From JAXGQD01 sp964574395 (GTDB lineage: Bacteria > Bacillota > Clostridia > Saccharofermentanales > Fastidiosipilaceae), in the NCBI GenBank assembly GCA_964574395.1, contig CAZNNL010000070.1, positions 1 through 8,410 on the forward strand: a stretch of 8,410 nt of DNA. Reading direction: 5' to 3'. This document shows positions 1 to 5,414 of the stretch, piece by piece. A program made the translations under genes and the position numbers. The notes under the pieces are model-generated. The model saw nothing but the letters and a program-made list of their open reading frames with translations, was not told where the DNA came from and did no database searches. Every line of letters starts with the position of its first letter. Positions within the stretch are counted from its first letter, which is position 1.

Positions 1-36
1 TTCACCGCCTAGTAATTGCCCATGTCGGGCGTACGC
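1..36 (-). other. Window-edge stretch after the clpC terminator, possible leader of the next gene
   Basis: No gene can be called here. On the minus strand the last bases before the edge read AGGCGGTGAA. The AGGCGGTG part is the same as the ribosome-binding region just upstream of ctsR (5218-5225). This hints that another minus-strand gene starts just outside the window. In many Bacillota radA or disA follows clpC, but nothing here identifies the gene. A GCGTACGC palindrome lies at 29-36. A poor promoter-like pair (TTGCGT and TACTAG, 18 bp apart) can be drawn but is not convincing. Confidence 0.25.
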
Positions 37-63
37 AAAAACGGATGAGCATTTGCCCATCCG
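37..63 (-). terminator. Rho-independent terminator of the ctsR-clpC operon
   Basis: On the minus strand a hairpin at 63-42 has a 9-bp stem: CGGATG pairs with CATCCG, followed by one G-U pair and two G-C pairs. The loop is the four bases AAAT. Five T residues (41-37) follow directly. The stem begins 51 bases after the clpC stop codon. The G-U pair becomes an A-C mismatch on the plus strand and there is no T-run on that side, so the element is directional and ends clpC transcription. Confidence 0.88.
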
Positions 64-114
64 CCATTCACGCTTGATTTTTTACCCTAAGCAAGGGTTG
101 TCTTCATTTTAGAC

Positions 115-2808
115 TTACTTTTCTTCGCCAGGCTCAGAGTCGTCAGTCTTTTTCGACTCCGCTGGAGCGCTAGGTTTATTGCGCACGCGTTTGGGTTTGG
201 CTGTAGCAGCAGTAGTTTCTACAGCCTGAGCCTTCGCTACGCGTTTAGCAATTTTCTTTTTTATAACAATCTCGCCTTCGTGCTCGCCGACAACTGCGGT
301 GTCGCCTTCTTTTACGATACCATCCAAAAGTGCTTCGGAGAATTTGTCTTCGATGGACGATTGGATCTCGCGGCGCAAGGGTCTTGCACCATAAGCTGGG
401 TCGTAGCCACGTTGTGCCAGGAGTTTTAGGGCGTCGTCGGTCACTTCAAGGGTGATGCCGATTTCGGCGATTCTTTTGCCAAGCTGATTGACCATGATAG
501 AAGCAATTTTCAGCACGGATGCACGATCTAGCATATGGAAGAAGATGATTTCGTCAACACGGTTCAAGAACTCTGGGTTGAAGGCCTTCTTCAGTTCATC
601 CATGACGAGCTTTTTGGCTTCGTCGTAGTCTTTTCCGCCGTAGAGCTCGCGATCGATCTCTTGACCGGATTCGTCTTTATCGTTGTGGGCAAAACCAATT
701 CTTCTCCCACCTTGATTACTCAACATACGCGCACCGACGTTTGAAGTCATAATCAAAATCGTGTTACGGAAATCTACCGTACGACCTTGACCATCCGTCA
801 GACGTCCGTCTTCCATAATCTGCAAGAGTGCGTTGAAGACGTCGGGGTGAGCCTTCTCGATTTCGTCAAAGAGGACGACAGAATAAGGCTTGCGGCGCAC
901 TTTTTCGGTGAGTTGCCCGCCTTCGTCGTAGCCCACGTAGCCCGGGGGTGAACCGATGAGCTTGGAGACATCAAATTTTTCCATGTATTCGGACATGTCG
1001 AGACGAATCAATGCGTTTTCATCGCCAAACATGACTTCGGCCAAGGCTTTGGCGAGCTCGGTTTTGCCAACACCTGTAGTTCCTAAGAAAATGAAGGAAC
1101 CAGTCGGACGTTTGGGGTTCTTCAGACCGAGGCGACCGCGACGAATTGCCTTCGCAACAGCGGTGACGGCTTCGTTCTGACCGACAACGCGTTTGTGTAG
1201 CTCGGACTCGAGATTTTTCAAGCGCTCAGCATCACTCTCGTTGATTTTCTGAACGGGAATCCCGGTCCATGAAGCCACGATATCCGCCACGTTTTCTTCG
1301 GTGAGCACCAAGCTTCTACTTTCGAGTTCACGTTTGTGATCCGTTTCTGCTTTAGCTTTTTCTTCATTCAATTTTTGTTCTTGGCTACGCAATTTCGCAG
1401 CCTCTTCAAAGTTTTCGGTCTCAGCGGCCTTCACTTTTTCAAGCTTCACCTTCTCGAGTTGTTCTTCGATTTCCTTAACCTTCAAGGATTCGGGCACGGA
1501 ATGGATGCGCAATTTTGAACAGCCTTCATCAATTAAGTCTATGGCTTTGTCTGGCAAAAACCTGTCCGTAATATAGCGCACCGACAAATCAACTGCGGCC
1601 TTAATCGCCTCATCCGAAATCGTCACTTTATGATGTGCTTCATACTTGTCTCGCAAGCCGTTCAGGATGAGCAAGCATTCCTCAGGTGTAGGCTCACCAA
1701 CCACGACAGGTTGGAAACGACGCTCGAATGCAGCATCTTTTTCAATATGTTTGCGGTACTCATCAAGGGTAGTAGCACCGATTATTTGAAGCTCACCTTT
1801 AGTCAGCATGGGTTTTAAGATATTCGCTGCGTCCATCGCACCTTCAGAAGCACCGGCACCGATGACGGTGTGAAGCTCGTCGATAAAGAGAATGACATTA
1901 CCCGCAGCGGCAGCTTCGCTCAACACCTTTTTCAAGCGCTCCTCGAATTCGCCACGGTATTTGGCACCTGCCAACATGCCACCCATGTCAACGGAGTAGA
2001 TTTGTTTTCCCTCTAATAGTTCAGGAACTTCAGGACCCACAACTTTTTGGGCCAAGCCTTCAGCAATGGCGGTTTTACCTACGCCAGGTTCGCCGATAAG
2101 CACCGGGTTGTTTTTGGTACGGCGTGCCAAAATCTGCATGACGCGCATGATTTCGTTTTCGCGACCGATGATGGGGTCGAACTTGTTTTCTTTTGCCAGC
2201 GTTGTGAGATTGGTCCCGTACTTATCCAAAGTGGGTTGTTTTCCAGAGCCACCTTTGTTCTGAGTACCTGCTTGCCCAACGTGATTAAAGCTTTGCTCAT
2301 TTGTGCTTTGGCTATGGGCTTCTTCGGACACGTCATCCGGTGCTTCTTCGCTGTTTTTCGCGACATCACTCAAGGCAGTGAAAAGTTCATCAGGCATGAC
2401 ACCCATTTTGATAAGGATGTTAAGACCGACATTGTCGCCCTCTTGGAGTAGCCCCATGAGTACATGTTCGGGCTCGACTTGCTGTCTACCCATACGTGCC
2501 ACGATGTGTGCACCTAATTCAATAATTCTTTTACTGCGCGGTGTTACAAGGCGCATCATTTTGGTGAAATCAATTTCTTCCGGCAATTCGCCTGTTTTTT
2601 CAGAACCGCCAGCGTTTGCTTCAAGTACGGCAAAAAACTTCTCGTAATCGACTCCACGTGCAGCCAAAATCTCAGCCGCAGCCCCACCTTCTTTGATTAT
2701 GCCCGCCACCAATTCTTCACTACCGATATAGTTAATGCCTAGCTGGCGACTGCATAGATATGCTTCGTATAAAGCTTGCGCAGATCTGCGTGATACTTTT
2801 ATATTCAT
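115..2808 (-). CDS. clpC: ClpC, AAA+ unfoldase of the ClpCP protease
   Basis: Class I Clp/Hsp100 ATPase that unfolds proteins, including McsB-marked phospho-arginine proteins, and feeds them to ClpP in the cytoplasm. Seen in order: Clp N-domain repeats (about 1-145) with GSE and EPE motifs whose Glu31 and Glu114 match the family's phospho-arginine pockets; a Ser/Gln/Gly-rich linker (about 151-195); AAA1 with Walker A GEPGVGKT (239-246), pore loop GAKYRG (281-286) and Walker B ending at Asp310-Glu311; a coiled middle region with a UVR motif (about 445-482); AAA2 with Walker A GTTGVGKT (576-583), pore motif PGYVG, Walker B ending at Asp648-Glu649, and the ClpP-docking tripeptide IGF (704-706). 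At 897 residues it is longer than the roughly 810 of Bacillus ClpC. The excess is in the linker, an insert near 707-727 and a basic-then-acidic tail (853-897). The second Walker A has Thr where Pro is usual. The ATG start has AAAGGA 10 bases upstream. It is the last gene of the operon. Confidence 0.97.
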   Translation of the reverse strand: MNIKVSRRSAQALYEAYLCSRQLGINYIGSEELVAGIIKEGGAAAEILAARGVDYEKFFAVLEANAGGSEKTGELPEEIDFTKMMRLVTPRSKRIIELGAHIVARMGRQQVEPEHVLMGLLQEGDNVGLNILIKMGVMPDELFTALSDVAKNSEEAPDDVSEEAHSQSTNEQSFNHVGQAGTQNKGGSGKQPTLDKYGTNLTTLAKENKFDPIIGRENEIMRVMQILARRTKNNPVLIGEPGVGKTAIAEGLAQKVVGPEVPELLEGKQIYSVDMGGMLAGAKYRGEFEERLKKVLSEAAAAGNVILFIDELHTVIGAGASEGAMDAANILKPMLTKGELQIIGATTLDEYRKHIEKDAAFERRFQPVVVGEPTPEECLLILNGLRDKYEAHHKVTISDEAIKAAVDLSVRYITDRFLPDKAIDLIDEGCSKLRIHSVPESLKVKEIEEQLEKVKLEKVKAAETENFEEAAKLRSQEQKLNEEKAKAETDHKRELESRSLVLTEENVADIVASWTGIPVQKINESDAERLKNLESELHKRVVGQNEAVTAVAKAIRRGRLGLKNPKRPTGSFIFLGTTGVGKTELAKALAEVMFGDENALIRLDMSEYMEKFDVSKLIGSPPGYVGYDEGGQLTEKVRRKPYSVVLFDEIEKAHPDVFNALLQIMEDGRLTDGQGRTVDFRNTILIMTSNVGARMLSNQGGRRIGFAHNDKDESGQEIDRELYGGKDYDEAKKLVMDELKKAFNPEFLNRVDEIIFFHMLDRASVLKIASIMVNQLGKRIAEIGITLEVTDDALKLLAQRGYDPAYGARPLRREIQSSIEDKFSEALLDGIVKEGDTAVVGEHEGEIVIKKKIAKRVAKAQAVETTAATAKPKRVRNKPSAPAESKKTDDSEPGEEK

Positions 2809-2861
2809 ATGTTGTTTTTCCTTTCAATCATTTCTATCAATGTAAAGTGTTTATTGTTGTG

Positions 2862-3914
2862 TTAATTTTTCTTGTTTCTGGTTTCCAATAGTTTTTCTCG
2901 TATCTGCTTCGCTCTCAGTTCATCTCTTTTATCTGAGGACAAAGCTTGACCAGCACACCTTTGCACTTGTGCTCTACCACACGCACTCATGAGTGCCGTC
3001 ACATCCTCGAGACTTAGGTCTGTGAAGAAGCCTAGTTCAACGCCCCAGCGCAAATCCGACAGCAATTTTTCTGCTTCATCTTGAGAAAGGATACGCGCAC
3101 TTTCCAGTAGGCCTTTACTTCTAAAAAGCCTATCTTCCATCATGAGGCGCTTGTGTGTAAGCAGTTCCTTGCGTGCATTTTGCTCTAAGTTGATGGTTTG
3201 CTCGGTTGCTTTTTTCAGATCTGCTATCAGGTCTTCTTCGCTTAGTCCCAAGGTGATTTGGTTAGAAAGCTGGAATAGATTAAAACTTCCTTTGGTTCCT
3301 TCACCCATCGCACCGCGGATTGTCATACCAAGTTGTCCCAATTGGGCTTGTAAATTCTTTATTTGACCCAATTCACTTAATGCTGGCAAATGTAGCATTA
3401 CCGAAGCTCTCAGTCCTGTCCCTGTATTCGTAGGACAGGCAGTCAAAAATCCTAGTTGCTCCTCATAAGCAATCGGCAGTTTTTCTTCAACAAGCAGTGC
3501 TGCTTGCAAAGCCTCTTGATAAGCATTGTCCAAGTCCAAACCCGCACGCATCGCCTGAATACGGATATGGTCTTCTTCTCCCAACATAATGGAAACTGCT
3601 TCATCCTTACGAATCAGGGCTTCAACTGGATGGGCTGCATTCATCAGAGCCGGACTTATCAGTCTTTTTTCAACCAAAAGTTCTTGTTCTACTGCAGATA
3701 AAGTTGCTAAATCAAGGTTCAAATAGAGCTTATGCATGTGTTCATTTGTGCTATAGAAAGCTTCTTTAATACGATCATTTAACTTGCGTTGATCTTGCAA
3801 ACCTAATTTATTTGGAAAAGAGGAATCTTTCAGGTTTCGTGCCAGGCGGATACGTGAAGACACGACAACATCTGCTTGCGGTCCGCAAGTTTCATACCAA
3901 TGTTTCGCAGTCAT
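2862..3914 (-). CDS. mcsB: McsB, protein arginine kinase
   Basis: Phosphagen-kinase-fold enzyme that phosphorylates arginine side chains using ATP. The marks target proteins to ClpCP and inactivate CtsR. Visible motifs: ATP-binding SSRIRLARN (19-27), GEEDHIRIQ (112-120; usually NEEDH), CPTNTGTGLRAS (160-171) and RGAMGEGTKGSFN (200-212). Setting Cys160 against Cys167 of the Bacillus enzyme (an inference from remembered numbering) puts Glu114 and Glu205 at the catalytic glutamates. The C-terminal RDELRA (330-335) is the RDXXRA motif that binds phospho-arginine for allosteric activation. The length of 350 residues is normal (about 360). The ATG lies 3 bases after the mcsA stop with a strong SD inside mcsA, so translation is probably coupled to mcsA. 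A 53-base gap with no clear promoter separates it from clpC. Confidence 0.97.
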   Translation of the reverse strand: MTAKHWYETCGPQADVVVSSRIRLARNLKDSSFPNKLGLQDQRKLNDRIKEAFYSTNEHMHKLYLNLDLATLSAVEQELLVEKRLISPALMNAAHPVEALIRKDEAVSIMLGEEDHIRIQAMRAGLDLDNAYQEALQAALLVEEKLPIAYEEQLGFLTACPTNTGTGLRASVMLHLPALSELGQIKNLQAQLGQLGMTIRGAMGEGTKGSFNLFQLSNQITLGLSEEDLIADLKKATEQTINLEQNARKELLTHKRLMMEDRLFRSKGLLESARILSQDEAEKLLSDLRWGVELGFFTDLSLEDVTALMSACGRAQVQRCAGQALSSDKRDELRAKQIREKLLETRNKKN

Positions 3915-3917
3915 TCT

Positions 3918-4628
3918 TTAGTCCTCCTTTTCCTCTTTGTTATTTTCTTCGTTTTCAATATTTTCGGTTTTATCGGTGATGGTCAGGCTAATCTTGTCTT
4001 TTGCCATCTTTTTTGCATTTTTTGGAGACGATTCCAACGCCTTTATTTGGTCTCTAATCTGAGCAGCGCGTTCGTAATCCTCATCAGCTACAGCTGCATT
4101 CTGTTCCTGTCGCAAAGATTCGATTGTTACTTCTTGAGTTGGCTCGATGTTTTTGATTTTTTTAACAGGTGTTTCAGACGCTTCTATAGTTACTGAATTA
4201 TCAGTAGTCTCTTTAGTGCTTTCAGACATCGCTAGTTTTCTGCCCACATGTACTTGACCAGCTTGTACTCTTTTAAATATAGACGCAAGTCTAGGTTGGA
4301 AAGCCTTGTAGCATTCCGGACAACCGAAAAGTGCGGTTTTCTGAAACTCATGGAAATGCGTTCCACAAGTCGGACATGTATCCGCGCCTACTTCTGTCAC
4401 GCGCATATTCTGCGGAATTCCAAAAATATTATGGTTCATTGCAGCCGAACTTAAGCCACCAGTGCCCAATGCACCATGCGCAAAAAACTGCTCAAACAAA
4501 CCACCATTAGGCGTTAAACCCAATAACTGTGCACATTCTGGACACAAGTCTGCTTTCTTTACTGTTCCGTTTATATTATTTTCCAAGTGGATACTCGCTT
4601 GGTTTATGTTGCATCTATCGCATAACAT
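3918..4628 (-). CDS. mcsA: McsA, zinc-binding activator of McsB
   Basis: Small cytoplasmic adaptor that binds and activates the McsB kinase. Four Cys pairs are present: CDRC (3-6), CPEC (29-32), CPTC (85-88) and CPEC (103-106), enough for two zinc sites. A UVR motif lies at about 170-199 (SLRQEQNAAVADEDYERA and following), as in ClpC; UVR motifs mediate partner contacts. The protein is 236 residues, longer than the roughly 185 of Bacillus McsA. The extra length is a Thr/Glu-rich spacer before the UVR motif (about 135-168) and a Lys-then-Glu/Asn-rich tail (200-236). The ATG is preceded by AAGGGG nine bases upstream. The next ATG upstream (4635-4633) is out of frame. The gene lies between ctsR and mcsB, in the usual order for this operon. 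Confidence 0.95.
   Translation of the reverse strand: MLCDRCNINQASIHLENNINGTVKKADLCPECAQLLGLTPNGGLFEQFFAHGALGTGGLSSAAMNHNIFGIPQNMRVTEVGADTCPTCGTHFHEFQKTALFGCPECYKAFQPRLASIFKRVQAGQVHVGRKLAMSESTKETTDNSVTIEASETPVKKIKNIEPTQEVTIESLRQEQNAAVADEDYERAAQIRDQIKALESSPKNAKKMAKDKISLTITDKTENIENEENNKEEKED
3923..3929 (-). promoter_or_regulatory. Shine-Dalgarno site of mcsB inside the end of mcsA
   Basis: The minus strand reads AAGGAGG, a near-perfect match to the 16S rRNA anti-SD, eight bases before the mcsB ATG. It overlaps the last codons of mcsA. With only three bases between mcsA stop and mcsB start, this supports coupled translation of the two partner proteins. Confidence 0.85.
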
Positions 4629-4677
4629 GATGCATCACCCCTTTATATTAAGATTAAGAAGTCCTTTAAATAGACTA

Positions 4678-4800
4678 CTAGTTGTTGGTGTTTGCCGTGA
4701 TGTTGGCTATCGCCGTTGTGTCGGCTTTCGCCGTGACATGAGCTTTCGCCGCTACATCGAGTGCTGCAAAATCATCTGTTTCAGAATTTGCATTCTTACT
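4678..4800 (-). other. Open -1 frame overlapping and following the ctsR 3' end, likely former or cryptic CtsR tail
   Basis: In the frame one base back from ctsR the sequence is open from just after a TAA (4801-4803) to a TAG at 4678-4680, about 40 codons. It encodes an acidic stretch (SETDDFAALD), then hexapeptide units DVAAKA, HVTAKA and DTTAIA, a weaker fourth unit and Asn-Asn. The units differ often at third codon positions (GTA/GTC, GCT/GCC, GAT/GAC, GCG/GCA), as expected of protein-coding DNA. It has no start codon or SD of its own. Adding one T to the TTTT run at 4771-4768 would join it to ctsR, giving LKQMIFAALDV in place of LKQMILQHSM-stop. It could also be a non-coding repeat that is open by chance. 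Confidence 0.5.
4691..4762. repeat. Four imperfect 18-bp tandem repeats across the ctsR stop
   Basis: Four head-to-tail 18-bp units occupy 4691-4708, 4709-4726, 4727-4744 and 4745-4762. On the plus strand all share GCCG at unit positions 4-7, and adjacent units agree at about 11 to 13 of 18 positions. The 18-base period is a multiple of three, so the repeats preserve a reading frame. In the minus -1 frame they give hexapeptides rich in Ala, Thr and Lys. The repeats cover the ctsR TAG (4752-4754) and most of the ctsR-mcsA gap. Confidence 0.75.
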
Positions 4801-5213
4801 TTATCTTTGTAAGGATGCTCGATTAATTGCAAACTATGGTCGGAAACTGCGGCTTGCATTATTTTTGCCATACTTTCCTCAATGACTTGATAATCAACAA
4901 AGTTCCTTAAAAAGACATATGCCTGATGTTGCGTCAATTCTTCACCCATCGTATTAAGCGCATGCATCACGTACTGCGATGCATTGTCAGTCGTCATCAA
5001 ACGATGAATACGAATCCAGCCTCCACCGCCTCTTCTACTTTCAACCAGATAGCCTTGCCCATTTGTAAACCTTGTTGATAAAACATAGGTGATTTGTGAG
5101 GGCACACAATTCAGTTGCTCGGCCAATTCGCCACGTGTAATTTCCACGCTGCCCTCATTCTCATCAATCATTTCTTTGAGGAGAGCTTCGATTACATCAC
5201 TTAAACGTGCCAT
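4752..5213 (-). CDS. ctsR: CtsR, transcriptional repressor of class III stress genes
   Basis: Dimeric winged-helix repressor that binds tandem heptamers in clp promoters and releases on heat or protein stress. The N-terminal half matches the family well: a helical start (ARLSDVIEALLKEMI), recognition helix VPSQITYVLSTRFT (37-50) and the Gly-rich beta-wing RGGGGWIRI (61-69), with Trp where Tyr is common. The C-terminal half (about 75-150) is helical and would form the dimer and McsB/ClpC-contact domain. Length 153 is normal. The ATG has AAGGCGGTG just upstream. The gene is first in its operon and sits directly behind a promoter with two CtsR operators, so it represses itself. The end may be altered: the last residues (LQHSM) stop inside a repeat that continues as a protein-like -1 frame, suggesting a one-base loss. 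Confidence 0.95.
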   Translation of the reverse strand: MARLSDVIEALLKEMIDENEGSVEITRGELAEQLNCVPSQITYVLSTRFTNGQGYLVESRRGGGGWIRIHRLMTTDNASQYVMHALNTMGEELTQHQAYVFLRNFVDYQVIEESMAKIMQAAVSDHSLQLIEHPYKDKVRMQILKQMILQHSM

Positions 5214-5233
5214 TTTGCACCGCCTTTCTTGCT

Positions 5234-5250
5234 TTTGACTTTCTTTGACT
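5234..5250 (-). promoter_or_regulatory. CtsR operator 1, overlapping the transcription start
   Basis: The minus strand reads AGTCAAAGAAAGTCAAA, a perfect match to the CtsR consensus of two RGTCAAA heptamers separated by three bases (NAN). It begins four bases after the -10 box, so it covers the expected start site near 5247. Bound CtsR should block RNA polymerase directly. Confidence 0.95.
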
Positions 5251-5253
5251 TTT

Positions 5254-5281
5254 ATTATAAAGGCTCGGTTTTCAATGTCAA
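5254..5281 (-). promoter_or_regulatory. SigA-type promoter of the ctsR operon
   Basis: The minus strand has a perfect -35 TTGACA (5281-5276), a 16-bp spacer and a perfect -10 TATAAT (5259-5254). Transcription should start near 5247, giving a leader of about 34 bases before ctsR. Consensus boxes flanked by CtsR operators fit a strong promoter held off by the repressor. No CIRCE inverted repeat for HrcA is visible. Confidence 0.88.
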
Positions 5282-5310
5282 GTGTTTTTGGTAGGTTTTT
5301 TGGCTAATGT

Positions 5311-5327
5311 TTTGACTTTCTTTGACT
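5311..5327 (-). promoter_or_regulatory. CtsR operator 2, upstream of the -35 box
   Basis: This 17-mer is identical to operator 1, and the identity extends to 21 bp (5310-5330 against 5233-5253). Its near edge lies 30 bp upstream of the -35 box. The operators are 77 bp apart, close to seven helical turns, which would put them on similar faces of the DNA and could allow cooperative binding or a small loop. No second promoter is evident around it. Confidence 0.93.
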
Positions 5328-5414
5328 TTTGCGCGATGGGTTTTTGCGGCCTGCCAACTTTTCAGGCTACTGCAGAGAATTAGAGACAAAACGCACCGCC
5401 CCCCGACTCCAAGC

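Noticed and set aside
84..98. Short hairpin ACCCT/AGGGT as a second terminator
   Set aside because: The stem is only 5 bp, and on the minus strand it is followed by A residues, not T. The hairpin at 42-63 is far better.
2047..2451. Plus-strand open frame of 134 codons inside clpC
   Set aside because: It lies wholly antisense to the conserved AAA1 and N-domain coding region of clpC, with no promoter or family resemblance.
2809..2861. Separate promoter for clpC in the mcsB-clpC gap
   Set aside because: A TTTACA string is present, but no -10 box lies at the right spacing before the SD. The gap is short and the genes form one operon.
4462..4812. Plus-strand open frame of 116 codons with Arg-rich hexapeptide repeats
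   Set aside because: It is the antisense reading of mcsA, the 18-bp repeats and the ctsR end. The repeat peptides follow from the DNA repeat, and the rest looks like a shadow frame.
5235..5340. Divergent plus-strand promoter using the TTGACT sequences in the operators
   Set aside because: No -10 box lies at a suitable distance on the plus strand, and there is no plus-strand gene to serve. The TTGACT strings are the complement of the CtsR heptamers.
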